Part shown: one piece after another, positions 22,896-39,811 of the stretch
Layout: each line of letters opens with the position of its first letter
How positions within the stretch are numbered: position 1 is the first letter of the stretch
Source of the DNA: Melieria omissa
Taxonomy: Eukaryota; Arthropoda; Insecta; Diptera; Ulidiidae
Assembly (NCBI GenBank): GCA_963971225.1
Contig: CAXARI010000006.1
Coordinates: 1 to 64,000 of the forward strand
Length of the DNA stretch: 64,000 nucleotides
Direction: 5' to 3'
The notes under the pieces: generated by a model
The model's database searches: none
Seen by the model: the letters and a program-made list of their open reading frames with translations, nothing else
Told to the model about the DNA's origin: nothing
Position numbers and translations under genes: made by a program

Positions 22896-25800
22896 GTTAC
22901 AGAAACGCAAAACCTAGCCTCGGACGAGCGTCGTAACGGTCGAGGACGACGCGGGACACAACAACTCGACCATGATACCGACCCGGACAACGAACCCCAA
23001 CCAGCCCAAAGTGTTTTGTCAAATCAACCGACGACCACAAAAGCTGGCAAGCCTAGGCAACGCATGATGTGGACTAACGAAATGAACATAAATATCATGC
23101 GCTGCTACTATAGAAGTACCAAATTAGAAACAGTAAAAGTAGGATATCGCCAAGAATTTCACAGACTATTTGTACAAATATACCCACAATACAGTGAAAT
23201 AACACAGCAGAGACTTGCAGACCAGAGAAGAGCCATAGTAACTAACAACCGCCTAACTAACATCGAAATCCAAAACATAAAAGAGGAAATATCGGCTGAA
23301 ATAAACACAAACACTCAACAAAACCCGGAAATACAACAACATAATCTCAATAACAATGCAAATCACCCAACCACACCCGACCAAGAACAGTATATACACC
23401 AAAACATTAATACACGGCACAATAACAACCGAACCAATAGTCCATCCGACGAAAACAACAACACACAAGCAAGCCCAAACAGAAACCAAAGTATAGCACC
23501 TGACAATAACAACCCAACCACCAACAGTCCATCCGACGAGAACAACAACACACAAGCAAGCCCAAACAGAAACCAAAGTACAGAACCTGAAAACACCGAC
23601 AGTAGAGAAAACGTACTATTCGAAAAAATTAAAAATGAAATGCAAGCAAACTTGACGAGGTGGAAAGAAGTGAACCCCACAATGCGGCCAAAAATCCCCA
23701 AACTAATAGTTAAAAAACAAACTACAAACCTAATAGACATAGTCAATAATCAAATCATCCCCACCCTACTCGATAACCCGACAATAGAAGACATTCACAC
23801 ACTAACCTACGTATCCGCAATGACGATAACAACTATTAACAACCAGCAACCTATATCACACCAAAAGGGAAATAACCCACCAAAACCTAAATGGCAAATC
23901 CGCATAGAAAACAAAATAAACAACCTAAGAAAAGACATAGGCCGACTAACACAATACTCAAAAGGAAATAAATCAAAAAATATCACCAAACACATAAATA
24001 ATATGAAGCTAAAATACAAAAAACCAATAGAAGAAATACTTGACACACAAAAACAAAGACTTAAAGTATATGCGGCCAGAATTACTAGGTATAAAGAATA
24101 AGCCAAAAGAAAGCTAGATAACCGACTTTTCACAAACAACGAAAAAATACTCTACAGAAGACTTACAAACAGGGATTCACCCCGAATTAACCCACCCACA
24201 AAAGAACAAATCACAACCTACTGGAACCAAATATGGTCAACCTCCATTCAGCACAATAGCAAGGCCCAATGGATACAACAAGAAGAACAACGTAATAAAG
24301 ATCTACCAACTCAAGAAAACTACAAAATCACAACGGAAGAAATCACGCAAATAATAAACAAAACACATAACTGGAAATGCCCAGGATTAGACAACATTCA
24401 CAACTTCTGGTACAAAAAACTTACCGCCATGCACCAACACCTAGCCGAAGCAATTAACGAAGCAATAGACCAACCTCAAAAACTCCCTAACTTTTTAACA
24501 ATAGGCCAGACATACATAAAACCAAAAAACAACGAAACCACAAATCCTGCCAACTATAGACCTATAACCTGCCTACCAACCCTATATAAGATAATATCAG
24601 CCACAATCTGCAACAAAATAGACGCCCACCTAACAAAATATGATATAATAACAAATGAACAGAAAGGATGCAGAAAACACAGCAAAGGATGCAAAGAACA
24701 ATTAATAATAGATGCAATAATAATGAAGCAGACCACAACACAACAACGACACCTACACTCATGCTACATAGACTATCAAAAAGCGTTTGACTCTGTCCCA
24801 CACAGTTGGCTCATTAAAGTACTACACCCAAAGTACATACAATTCCTAACAGATACCATGAAAAAGTGGAAGACCTCAATAAAACTAGTCACAACAAGCA
24901 CAATAACTACAGAAGAAATACCTATTAAAAGAGGAATATTCCAAGGCGATTCACTCAGCGCGCTTAGGTTTTGCCTCTGCTTAAACCCCCTCTCGAATGC
25001 ACTCAATGACACGTCATACGGATACAATATCAAACTCGAAAGAACAACCAAGCACAGAATAAACCACTTATTATACATGGATGACATCAAACTATATGCA
25101 GCTACACGGACACAACTAACAGGACTTCTGAAAATAACCGAAAAACTAACAACGGATATAAAAATGAACTTTGGGATTAGCAAATGTAAGAGCCAACACA
25201 TAGAAAAAGGAAAATGGATGGAAACATACACCGAAACGCTAAACAACGAAACTCTAGACAACATGGAAGAAAACGAAACATATAAATATCTAGGATTCCA
25301 GCAGAGTACCAGAATTGACCACACAACAATTAAAAAACAGCTTACTAAACAATATGAAAAACGCCTCATCCAGATACTAAAAACACACCTCAACTCTAAA
25401 AACCTCTGCAAAGCCGTGAACACATTCGCCACACCCATACTAACGTACTCATTCGGGGTTATAAAATGGTCAAACACAGATCTATGTAGCATAGAAATAA
25501 TCACCAGGAAACATCTAACAAACTACAGAAAACTACACCCAAACTCATGCATAGAACGACTAACTATACCCAGACTGGAAGGAGGAAGAGGGCTTATAGA
25601 CATTCACAATCTTCACAATAACCAAATAAGGAAGCTAAGGGAATTCTTTCACTCACACACATCAGCACTCCACCAAGCAATAGCATTAGCGGACAAAAAT
25701 TACACACCACTAAATCTACACAATACCCAATACGCACTGACACATAGAACAATAGAAGATAAAAAGATGATATGGGCACAGAAACAGATCCACGGTAAAC

Positions 25801-26171
25801 ACATACAAATAATGGGTGATACAAACATAGACAGACAACACTCATACACATGGCTACAAAAAGGAGAACTATACCCCGAAACTGAAGGTTTCCTGGTAGC
25901 AATTCAAGACCAAGTAATCCTCACCAGAAACTATCAAAGATACATATTAAAGGACCCAACTATCAATAATGACAAGTGCCGCAGATGCCAAATATCCACA
26001 GAAACAATAGACCATATAACAACCGGATGTAGATTACTAGCAGGATCAGAGTACACACAAAGACATAATATCATTGCAAAAATACTGCATCAAGAACTAG
26101 CTACCAACCTCCAATTGACAGAAAACAATGATCCATATTATAAATACACGGGGGAGAGGGCTGGGTTGTGA
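22896..26171 (+). pseudogene. Dong copy 2 ORF, one internal stop
   Basis: The same frame and domains as copy 1: the N-terminal region is open to the stop at 24099-24101 without the earlier nonsense codon, then an open RT part to the inserted element. YMDD is at 25074-25085. The CCHC motif lies near 25978-26031. Five residues are missing in the RT after AFDSVPHSW compared with copy 1 (15-bp deletion), between palm motifs. The shared stop and shared insertion mean both copies come from one already defective ancestor. Confidence 0.8.
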
Positions 26172-27125
26172 ACCAGGCTGGGGTGTGAACCATTGCCATT
26201 TTTTCTTTCCCTAATTGACATATCGCCAATCTTTCAACTGTCAATTTTGTCTTATGATATGACTCTGCTTTTGTGGTTACACCGAAGTACAAACATGTAT
26301 TGCTTGTGGCAGCAATCGAGTTTGAAAGACATCGTGTTTGAAAATCGACTGCGAAAACTTCTTGGCTTTTTTTTAAAGTGCTATCTTAGTGACTGAGCTT
26401 ATTGCAAAAAGGTTTGTGTAATACATGTTTATTTAGTGTTTTGATTCTATCTTACGATGCAATATTTGTTTATGTCGAATTATGATTGAAAGTGTCGTTT
26501 ATTTTAAAGTTTCCAAAATGGCATCGTGGTTGGGCTGTGAACCACTGAAGTGGCTGTGTTATGAACCACCTGCTTTTCGTACTACATTTGTTCTAACACT
26601 GTCAAATATGGACGGATATATTAAAATAAAGTAATTTTATGTAATTTCACCCGATTTTCTTGAGTTCACTTGAAGTGAGCCAATGCGAGAACGCATTCGT
26701 ATTTCACAAGCAAACATTGCGACACCGATTAGGATGAAAATTCAAAAAATTGAGCACTTTCATTCATTGCGATTTTTTGGCCTAATTGGCGTCATTATAA
26801 CTTTTTTTCACCTCTTGAGGCTTCCTGATTAAATAAATTCTCAATGTACTTAAAAATTATGGGTGTTTTCTTCGTATTTTCCGACTTTAATAGGGATTTT
26901 CCAGATGGTTCACAACCCAGCCACTTTTTTGAAAAAGCGAAAAATCACGTTCTCAGAAAATTGGACGTAGAGAGTTAAGTTTCAATCAAAATGGTACTCT
27001 GTCTTCATAACAAAGTTGCGTTATATATTCACCTTTCCAACGGTATCTTCGATTTTTCGATATCTTTATTCTGTGAAAAGTTAGAGCCAAAAAACAAAAC
27101 CCGGTTCACACCCCAGCCCTCTCCC
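26150..27125. mobile_element. MITE-like DNA element 2, copy in Dong 2
   Basis: Same as the copy at 20441-21407 and at the same site in the LINE, with nine additional bases near 26683-26691. No transposase ORF. Confidence 0.7.
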
Positions 27126-27409
27126 TTACATATCTAATTGAAATAAGCGCCCCCAATGACACAAACATACACAAAAAATACACTGAAAAAATTGAAAAAT
27201 ATAATGAATTAGCCCTTGAAATAAAACGGGTGTGGAAACAAAATGCAGTAAAAACAATACCCTTTATAATCTCCGCAACAGGAATACTACACAAATCATT
27301 CATTCCAAACCTGAAAATTCTAAACATAGACCAATTTATACACCATAAAATACAAAAAGCGGTAATCCTACAGACATGCAACATAACAAGAAAATTTTTA
27401 AACCAATAA
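27126..27409 (+). pseudogene. Dong copy 2 endonuclease C-terminal fragment
   Basis: Identical in layout to the copy 1 fragment: it resumes with TYLIEISAPND and ends at TAA 27407-27409. It is disconnected from the main frame by the inserted element, and the catalytic core is missing. Confidence 0.65.
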
Positions 27410-27520
27410 AACAAATAATATACAATAGTACCGATATGACTTGCAACGACAACTGCCGTCATACTCGGTGAAAATGGACCCCGCCTCGCGCGGTATGCGG
27501 GGGGGGAGAGAGGCCGTGGG

Positions 27521-29230
<1,710 letters not shown>

Positions 29231-30726
29231 CTTCCCCCTTCAAAAATCTGCGTCCCGCAGATCGTGTGAGGCTGAATGGAGCCATGTTCTAGGGTGGTAG
29301 GCTTGTGCACTTCGGGGATTCTGACGCGAATTGTCACCTTTCTCCATATGATGTAGCAAATGGCTGCTAGGGCAAGGATCAGGATGGCATCTATGGTCGT
29401 CGAGGTATGGAGGGTTCGGCCAAGCTTGCGGAGGCGGCTTATGTTTGCCAGCCCTAACTCGTGGATATATTTCATATTCAGTTTCAAACCTATCTCTGTA
29501 ACGTTTGTTAGAACGGGTGGTACTGCTTGCAGCGTCCTAGTCGTTTTGCTGGAGAACGTTTGGTTTCCAATCCACACTGTCTCGTTATTCAGTTGCACAA
29601 GGAAGGTCCCGTTTAGTTTTCGTAGCTGGTTGTCGCTTCGAATGATCCCTTCGAAGTTGGAAAGGAATATCGTATCGTAGTCAACTAGCTCCACGGTCAC
29701 TTGGTTGTCTGGTTCGAAACGGCACTTCGCATTGCCGCCTTTCAGCAGTCTTGGTATGCATTCGTTTTCAGGCAACTTTACCAGGGAACTCGCCTCACAA
29801 ATCGTGGAGTTGTTCGATGAGTAGCAATCGCCGGTGAGACCATAGGTTTCGTCGTTGCTCATCAGCATTTTTTTGTACTGCAGATCTACTCGTTTCCCCT
29901 TCGCCGTTGAGGCTCTGACCAACATTAGACTATAACGGGTTTTCTTCACTTTCGGTACGGCGAGCACGTAGAGGAGCAGAGTTCCGTTCGAGTAGATAGA
30001 GGGTTTCGCGTACTGAAGCGCCTCTACTAGATTTCGGTAAGGTAGTCCGTCTTCTTCACAGATTACTCGATCTATTTCTGCTTGATCTAAGAGGTTGGTG
30101 TTGACAATACCTGCCTTGGCCATTTGTGAAGCCCTGATGATTTCGGATATCTGTTCTTTGAGCACCAGGACCTTGTGCGACATTAACGTGTCGGATCTTT
30201 CTGAGTTAATGTCCTTGCCGATAGTGTTTATGTGGGCCATGACATCATTGACCTTCCTGATTGCCTCCTCCGTTACGTTGAAGATTTTTTTGTTGATCAG
30301 GTATTGGTTGTTGTTGTTTGATACCATCTCATTTTGCTTTTGGAGGATTTCATCCCAGTCAGTAGCGTCTGGTGAGCCCGCGACCCACTTCCATGCCGCT
30401 CCGATCCAGGTTATGGAGCGTTTCATCCTGTTGCCGTCACTCAGTAATTCATTAAGGCGTAGCCTCGTCTGCTTGAGGTAGTAATCGACCAGAGATTTCG
30501 ATAAATCGTCCCTCATGGTTGACTTGGCTATTTCGAGCTTCCTTAAAGCTGCATCGAAGAAGCCGATGTCAAGAGCATGCACCAGCTTGAAGTGCCCATT
30601 CACTATCCATCCGTCGCTGTGTTGGATGACCACCAGAGGGGAGTCGTACTTAAAGATGTTAAGTGCAATTGTCCCGGAGATTATTACTACCGTGATGATG
30701 AAGTGGAATGTCGATCTAAGGTGCAT

Positions 30727-31287
30727 TTTTACCTATTTTTTATGTCTTAAATTTTCTTGTGTATATGTGTGCCTGTAATTATATTTATTCATACAATTTA
30801 AAGGGTGCCGTATGTTTTACATATACATATTTTTTGTGCCATTTTTCTTAAAAGTTTTTGTAATTCTCTATTCTTTTTTATTTGTTTTGTTTGATTTTTG
30901 TTGAAAAATTTTTTATTAATTTTTTTATTTTTTTTTTTTTTTTTTATTTTTATACCGCTTCCCCATATTCTATATATACATATCTTAAATCTACCAGTTT
31001 TATACTATTTTATTTTTCCTTTTATCTTTGAAGCCATTAAGACATGAAGCCTTTGTGTGCCACATATTTTTTATATTTTTTACAAAAAAATTTTTTTATT
31101 ATTTTTTTTTTTTATTTTTTTATTTCCTATTCCCATCACCATTCTATTTAAATTTCCTGTATATATTCCGCATTGGTTTTTCTTTTTTTTATTTATTGCT
31201 TTTTTTTCATAAAATCTTATTCATAAAATCTTATTTATGCTCTTTTTTGCTGTTCATAATTTCCTCTTTAAAAATTCTTCTGAATCC
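30727..31287 (-). other. A minus copy pol-env spacer
   Basis: A very AT-rich stretch with long T and A runs and no supported ORF. It contains the candidate env splice acceptor just before the env ATG. It is the mirror of 58818-59388. Confidence 0.6.
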
Positions 31288-32640
31288 TTATTGTCTAGTG
31301 TTCTTGATGTGGCTTTTATGGATCCTTTTGCCTGATCTGGTAATTACTGTTACTTTGTTGTCGCGGGCTACAACCTCTTGTTTATAGCGTTTTTTGTGTT
31401 TTCCTTTGATTTGCTTGTCAGCAACGAACACTTTCCCACCTATGTCAAATTTCTTTGGTTCCTGCCTGTTCCTATTTGATCTTAGGTTCCTAATTTCCTG
31501 GTTATTTTCTATTTGGGCCTTAATATTGTCATAGACTGTGTCCCTGAAGTTTGTCAAATTCTGATAATTTATTCTAGATGTTCTGTTAAAAAATATGTCA
31601 CTCGGTTTTTTTTTAGTAATGGAGTGCACAGAGTTGTTATAGCGGTCTACTGCTATATACAGTAATTCTTTTACCCTGTACTGTTGATGCTCAGTTCTCA
31701 GACATCGGTAAATTTCCAACAACGTCGAGTGTAATCTCTCGACTTGGCCGTTAACCTCGCTTTTTTGGACTGGTGTTTTGTATAGCTCAATACCGAGCGA
31801 CGTGATAAAGTTTGACACGGTTGGGCTTAGAAAGCCTCGCTCGTTGTCTGTTACTATAATTTTTGGGGCAGTGAAAAAGTGTATGACCTTTTCCAATTTC
31901 TCACGTAGGTGTACACTTGATCTATTTCTAATATGGAAAAGCTTAGCAAATTTGGAAAATTTGTCCACGCAGCTCAGAAACTTTTCCCTTTCTATTTCAA
32001 AAATGTCTATGTGAAGGATTTCGCAAGGGTATGATGGTGTTGGGGTGGCTTGGTATTTAGGTTTAGGCGGATGACGGTCGTATTTTCGTAATTTGCAAGT
32101 CTGACATCCGGACGTATACTGTTTAACCGGACTAGTCATACGCGGGAAATAGTACTTTTCTAAAATTTGTTGTGTATTTTCCCGAGGGCCTCTATGTGCT
32201 CTGCGGTGTGCTTCTTCTATCACTCGGCACTTCCTTTCTTCATTCGCTACATCTTCCACCAACCTTTGTGTGATTCTTATCTTGTATTTCGAAAAATGTC
32301 GTGAAAAAACGTCCTGTAAGAGTTGTAGCCGGGATTCGGGCATTTTTATGCCATTGATCACTCCTGGATTAAGTAATCTTTTTAGTATGTCAACTAGGTT
32401 TTCTTCATTTATTTCGGTTATGGTTACATAGTGACGAGTGTAGCCTGGATGTGGGTTCTCTAAGCAATGCAGTTCCCTGGTTGGTGGAAAAATCTTCCCT
32501 TCACCTCCTCGGAGATCGGGATACCGCCTCCAGCAGATTGAACGGAAAAAGGTTTCTCAAGTTTAGTGGTGGTTTTTGAAAGAAATGGTCTAATAAAATT
32601 TTTATTGGCTCCGGTATCCACAAGGAATTTCAGCACTGAG
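31288..32640 (-). pseudogene. pol: A minus copy pol remnant (start of PR joined to IN)
   Basis: The protease start (FLVDTGANKNF) is near 32600-32630. About 150 bp later the sequence jumps to a region equivalent to 57627 in the complete copy. The junction lies within AGGGAAC (32472-32478 on this strand's complement), a 7-base identity present at both deletion ends (55747-55753 and 57627-57633). The loss of 1,880 bp is not a multiple of three, so IN is out of frame with PR. Integrase is otherwise open: zinc motif near 32100-32200, D,D,E core, and Lys-rich tail to 31288. Confidence 0.85.
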
Positions 32641-32659
32641 CCTTCGCTGTTAACGTATT

Positions 32660-33856
32660 CTATATAAGGAACGCTGGATAGGCTCCTCTCGTAAAATTTA
32701 TTTGGTCCTTTCCGCTCATCTCTGGACCTTCACGGGTTCCCCCATCGAGTTCTCCCCGACTTTCTTCAGCCGTTTCAATATTGAAAATTCGTTGTTGTTT
32801 TTGAGGAAAATTGTCTGAGCCAATACTTCTTTTAGAGGGGAATTGCTGTTGCGGTTTTTGCGAGTAGCTGGTCATTCGCGTTTGAGTTGAGGGATCTACT
32901 TCCATCTTCACAGCAGGACCTGCCGCGTTATTTTTCGTGTAGACGTACCGATTGTCCTTGGAATAGCTTCGCGCTCCTGGATTGAATCTTCCACTTCCCC
33001 CACCTGGCGTGAAATTGTTGAACCTCCTAGGTATTAGAGGAGGGGGATTGTCCCTACGGTTTAAGTGGTTGATGGGCACTGTTATGGAATTACGCACATT
33101 CGTGTTATGTATAGAGTGACCACGAAAGTTTAAATTTTGTATGTCGAGACATGCTGTGTAGGCTTCGGGCAGAGTACTGGGCTTCTGCACGATGATCATT
33201 TTTGACAGATCCCCGTCTAATCCTCTGATGAAAACGTCTAGGGCCCTGTTTCTATATGTTTCTACCAATGCATTCAATGTCTCAGGAGAGTAGTCCTCTG
33301 TTTTTAGTTTATTTATTATTAGCGAGAACTGGTGATTTACGTTCGCGTAAAATACATCCAGTTTCGTTCCCCCCTGTGTGAGTCGACCTAGTTGGTGTTC
33401 TAAAGTCCTAATGTCTCTCTTGTCAGCATAATGCAGCGAGAGACATTTTTTAATAGCCGGCCAATCGTCATCGAAAATATTATAAGAAACGAGTGCCGTG
33501 TCGGCACTACCCCTAATTTTTCCTCTAATGCTTTTAAGGATCGCCCTGTACAAAGGTTTTCCCCTAACTATTTTATAGTCCTCTAAAATTCCTTCCACAC
33601 AGTGGACCCAGGACACATATTGCGCCGGGTTCCCCTCGAAAGTCTGCAGTTCCTTCACTGAATCTGGCAGTCTTTCGATTTCCCTCAAGTCACTCTCCGA
33701 TGAAGGACCACGCAACGGTTCCTCCCCGGGCGTTCCCGCGGTTGGGGCGAACGATTGTTCGAGTTGCCGGATACGGCTTTCGGCCGCTCTCAACTGGCCC
33801 AGTAGGGCATTCACTGAACCAGTTAATTCAGTCACTGATTGCGCTAAGGAATCCAT
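32660..33856 (-). CDS. gag: A minus copy gag, 398 aa
   Basis: The ATG is at 33856-33854. A coiled-coil-like N-terminus (residues about 1-40), the gypsy capsid core (TFEGNPAQYVSWV, then LHYADKRDIRTLEHQLG) and an Arg/Pro/Asn-rich C-terminal part follow, without CCHC knuckles. The AAATTTT heptamer near the end (about 32693-32699) is retained. It is intact and could still form particles, which matters because Pol is missing here. Confidence 0.85.
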   Translation of the reverse strand: MDSLAQSVTELTGSVNALLGQLRAAESRIRQLEQSFAPTAGTPGEEPLRGPSSESDLREIERLPDSVKELQTFEGNPAQYVSWVHCVEGILEDYKIVRGKPLYRAILKSIRGKIRGSADTALVSYNIFDDDWPAIKKCLSLHYADKRDIRTLEHQLGRLTQGGTKLDVFYANVNHQFSLIINKLKTEDYSPETLNALVETYRNRALDVFIRGLDGDLSKMIIVQKPSTLPEAYTACLDIQNLNFRGHSIHNTNVRNSITVPINHLNRRDNPPPLIPRRFNNFTPGGGSGRFNPGARSYSKDNRYVYTKNNAAGPAVKMEVDPSTQTRMTSYSQKPQQQFPSKRSIGSDNFPQKQQRIFNIETAEESRGELDGGTREGPEMSGKDQINFTRGAYPAFLI

Positions 33857-35209
33857 TTTCACCAATCAAATACACCAAACAGTTCAAGGACTCACCTCTA
33901 TATGTTCTCGTACTCCTTCCTTTCAGCACCTTTCGAACCTTTCGGGTGGCACTTTCACACTTCTTATTTTCTTCCTTTGTTTTTTTTTCTTTTTTTTTTT
34001 TTTTTTTACAATTTTAAAAACAAAAAATTTTTACAATTTTAGAATTTTTTTACCATTTATCTTTTTATTTATATTTATCTCTTTTTTTTATTTTTCTTTG
34101 AACTACCAAGGAATTCTTATGAATTCTTATGATTTCTCTTTTTCACCAAGGAAAAATTGTTTGACACTTCTTATTATTTATATATTAGCAACTTTTTTTC
34201 CTTATTTTCTGGCACTTTTCCTATCAATTTTTTGTTTTCTGGCACTTTTCCTATCAATTTTTTGTTTTCTGGCACTTTTAAATCATTAACACAATTTTGT
34301 TTTTTTGTTTGTTTTATTTTCCACAATCCATAATCCTCTGGCACCTTTCGTTCGGTGCTTATCTGAAAGTAAGGAAGCGGTTTTTATTTATGTGTACCGT
34401 GATCTTACGTTAACGGCGGCTCGCGCTCAACGGCGTCTGCCTTTAAACTTCGTTTCACCGTGTTCTGAAGGGAACGGCTTTTGACAATTTTAGTCGCGGA
34501 AGGGTCACTTTATCCGTTTTAGTCGTCCGCAATCTGATTGCGGGCAACCTACTAAGGAGCGACTGGCTTCACACCGACTACGGGCCAGCCTGGGAAGTCC
34601 GTGTTATCCTTTTTAGTCGACCGCGTTTATAATTGCAGCCGACCTACTAAGGCACGGTGTCTTCCACCTATCCGCTCATCACCGTTCGGCGCTCGACTTG
34701 TCCAGAGGATATACTCCGACTTTTAAGCGAACGCGCAAGGTGTGAGGTGGGATAAGGCCGATCCTTTACAATTCGTTGGCGTTAGGAACTCAGGACTTTT
34801 TCTTCACAGTGTTATGTTACCGAAAGATCCACGCATTTGGATCGCCGGTTTTGATAAATTTATATTTGGGGATATGCCGAGTGTACGGGAGTATTCCCTG
34901 GAGTTGGCGAATCGTCGTACACTTTTTATTTTTTACTGCACAGGAGGGTCCCCCCGAAGGTGGTGAATCGCTGGCAGTTCCCAAATAATTTTTATGAAAG
35001 GCTGAGGGGCTTCGGGGTCGCAGCACTTTTGTTATTTGTTATATCCTGGAGGGTCCCGTAGGAATCGCAGGATGAAGACGTATTTCTTTATCTTGTTTTC
35101 TTTTACGTTTTCCTATTTTAAACTTACTGTTATTTTTCGAAGCGGTTGCTTCGCCCTGAGTCCTTCACGCGTCGACCCGCATTTTTGCGCGGGTCCCTGC
35201 TCGGGCGCC
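33857..35209 (-). promoter_or_regulatory. A minus copy leader and primer site
   Basis: Leader of about 1.35 kb. The primer site complement lies at about 35193-35210, directly inside the LTR. The splice donor, the two structured hairpins (around 34529-34545 and 34620-34650) and runs of A/T match the plus copy at 53048-54360. The tggcacttttcctatcaattttt phrase is repeated three times near 34210-34280. No gene is supported. Confidence 0.6.
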
Positions 35210-36860
<1,651 letters not shown>

Positions 36861-37024
36861 TAGTAGGGCCCTGCAGCTTTGCACGCAAGCTTGAAGTCAA
36901 TGGGCCCAATAAATCAAGTTTCTGCATACTATACTCTATGGGCGATGCCACGCGTTTTTTATGTAACGCCCAATCCATTCCTCCAGCCGACGGGTGTGAG
37001 TCTGAAAAGACGCCTCCACCAACA

Positions 37025-39811
37025 GCTCCATTTAACTTGGAGCCGTCGGTGTAGATCTGGTGTGAGTTCCCTATTAGGGATGCTGAGCTTTCCTCCCAGT
37101 TGTTCCTGTTTGGAATGGTGCTAGTGAACTTTTTGTTGAAATGGAAATGGGGGGGGTGAAGAATCCAGTTCCTCGAACTCCTTTAAGAGAGTAAGTATCC
37201 TGGCATGTCCCCTGTTAGACTCCGACCATTGGCCGGTAGCCCGTAGTCTATGGCTTGTTATTGCCGCTAGTTTCCTACAGTGTAGGTCTAGCGGAATAAG
37301 GTGAAGCAGGGCTTCTAAAGCTGATGTTGGTGTTGTCCTAAGAGCGCCCGTGATGATGACGCAGGCTGCCCTTCGAACTTTGCGAAGGTGTTGGAGGAGC
37401 AATGTTTTCTCCAAAGCGTTCCACCATATTAGGCATCCATAGGTTAAGATGGGTCGTACGACAGCTGTGTAAACCCAGTGCGTCATGTTTGGTTTTAAAC
37501 CCCAGGTTTTCCCCAGTGCCTTTTTGCAGTTGTATAAGGCAATCGTTGCCTTTTTGACCCTATTGAGGATGTTCGGTTTCCAGCTCAATCTCTTGTCAAA
37601 AATGATTCCAAGGAATTTTGCCTCATTCTTGAAAGGAATTTCTGTGTTGTTTAATGATAGAGGAGGTATGGGTGGGGGTTTATACTTCCTCGTGAAGACG
37701 ACAACCTCTGTCTTCCCAGGGTTGATACCTCATCCTCGACTGGTAACCCAGCCGTTGACTTTGTTAAGCAGTACTTGCATTAGGTCTCTAATCGAGTTGA
37801 GAAACTTGCCCGAGACAGTGAGAACTATATCGTCTGCATACGCCGTCACTTTGCCGCAACCCCCTCCCAGGGACTGGAGCAGTTCGTTAACTACCAGGTT
37901 TCAAAGGAGGGGGGAGAGGACTCCGCCCTGGGGAGTACCCCTGCTCACTCCTCTCGAGGTAGAAGAGTCGCCCAGTTTAGCGCAGATAATCCTGCTCTGC
38001 AGAAGATTATCCACCCAGTTCACCAGGCCACTCTCTACACCAAGCCTGGAGAGTGCACCCGTGACGGCTGTAAGCTCGACGTTATTGAAAGCCCCCTCTA
38101 TGTCCAGGAAGGTTGCTAAGGTGTATTCTTGGTGTTCGAGTGATTTCTCGATCGTGTGGGTTAAGGAATGTAGGGCTGTATCTACGGATTTACCCTTAAT
38201 ATAGGCATGCTGACTATTTGAAACGAGATCCTGCCTAATCGTTTGTCGTAAGTGCAGATCCAGAAGTCTTTCTAATATTTTTAAAAGAAAGGAAGAAAGG
38301 CTTATGGGTCTGTAATCCTTAGGGCTAGTATGAGAACTTTTGCCCGCTTTGGGGATGAAAACCACCCGTACTTCACGCCAGTGTTCTGGTATGTAGTTTA
38401 ACCCAATACTGGCTGAGAATATTGAATTGAGGAGTGTTAGGATTAACGGTCCGGCATGTTGGAGTTGTGCTGGGAATATGCCATCTGGTCCTGGCGATTT
38501 AACCGGGTGGAAACCGGCAATTGCCCATTTAATTTTCTCAATCGATACGATACTGTTTATAGAGGCAACACCGTTAGTGCTGGCCTGAGTTCCCAACTGC
38601 CTGTTATGTTGGCTGATCGGAAAGTGGGTATTTGTAAGAAGTTCAAGTGCTTCACCTTCTGATGATGTCCAAGAACCATCGGGGTTTTGTAAAGCACTTG
38701 GAGTAAAGGAAGAAGAGGCAAGTAGTTTCCTGAGTCTAGCAGTCTCGGAGACACTTTCAATATTGCCACAAAAATCGCTCCAGGAGCTTCTCTTAGCCTC
38801 TCTGAGGCTTTTCTTGTAGGTCTTGAGGGATTCTTTATAAAGGTCCCAATCATCTTCAGTTTTGGTCCTCCTTGCTCTATTAAAAAGAGTCCTAGAGTGC
38901 TTCCTAAGCTCACTAAGATCATGGTTCCACCAGGGGGGTTTGTATTTCCCTCTGGGCATGTACTTAGGGCAGGCGAGGTCCTGGGCCTTAGAGAATGCTA
39001 GAGTAAGTTGATTGACAGCCGATTCTAGCAACGTTTGGGTGTTTATTTCAGAGATATGAATCGTTTTGATGTGCCTGTCCACTGTGCGGGTAAATAACTC
39101 CCAGTTTGTTTTCCTGGGGTTGTTTACCGGATTAACCCTCTGGGGGTCGCTATCGAGAGTGAACTCTATATACCTATGGTCGGAAAAATAGTGTTCGTTA
39201 GAGACCCTCCAGTTCCTGACCCTATCGGCTATATTCACAGAAGCAAGGGTGAGGTCTAGAACTTCCTCCCTATTCCTGGTTACAAAGGTGGGAGTGCGCC
39301 CTATATTGCACACAAGAAGGTTTGTGGTAGAAATGTAATCGAAAAGTGACTCACCTCTATCGTTGATATCTGTGCTCCCCCAGATGCAGTGGTGAGCGTT
39401 CGCGTCGCATCCAATCACGAGAACGGTGTTGGACTTTGCGGCTTCAGTTACCAGATTCCTGACCGGATCCGGTGGTGGAGGCTCTGGATGGTCATGAGCC
39501 ATGTAGCTGGACACGATCCAGTGGCATCTCCCCTTAAGCGTTAGGGAGATGGAGACCAAATCGTCGTTACTGAAATTAGGGAGTAGATACGCATTTAGTG
39601 ATTTCTTCACAAGGATACAGGATCTTGGTCTACCTGTGCTATTAGCATGGACCAGCCTGTAGTTTGTCGCTCCCAATCCACAAACCTTGTTGGCTACGAG
39701 CCATGGTTCTTGGATGAGAGCGATGTCGTCTCCGCCTTTAGAAAGGCGGAGGAGTTGTGCAGCCGAAGCTGCTTTAGAGTGGTGGAGGTTTATCTGAACT
39801 ACTCGGACCAT
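37025..39811 (-). pseudogene. LOA ORF2 (APE endonuclease, RT, partial RNase H)
   Basis: The ATG at 39811 overlaps ORF1 by 38 bases. The APE domain is recognisable (IQEPW near residue 34, GCDANAHH and finally SDHRYIEF). RT follows with the VKSPGPDGI and YRPISLSS blocks and GTPQGGVLSPLL. A TGA at 37903-37901 and a second at 37732-37730 interrupt RT; the palm YADD lies between them. The thumb continues to 37121. A frameshift in a run of C/G near 37151 then separates RNase H (YTDGS). Two stops, one frameshift and truncation make it nonfunctional. Confidence 0.85.

Larger units (their letters stand above)
22795..27520 (+). mobile_element. R4/Dong-type LINE, copy 2
   Basis: Near-identical to copy 1 over its whole length, including the internal inverted-repeat element at the same site and the TAA at 24099-24101. 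It differs by CAA instead of TAA at 23643, a 15-bp deletion in RT near 24828, a 9-bp longer inverted-repeat element, one extra G near the 3' end, and scattered substitutions. It ends GGCCGTGGG at 27520, followed by AAT. Confidence 0.8.
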
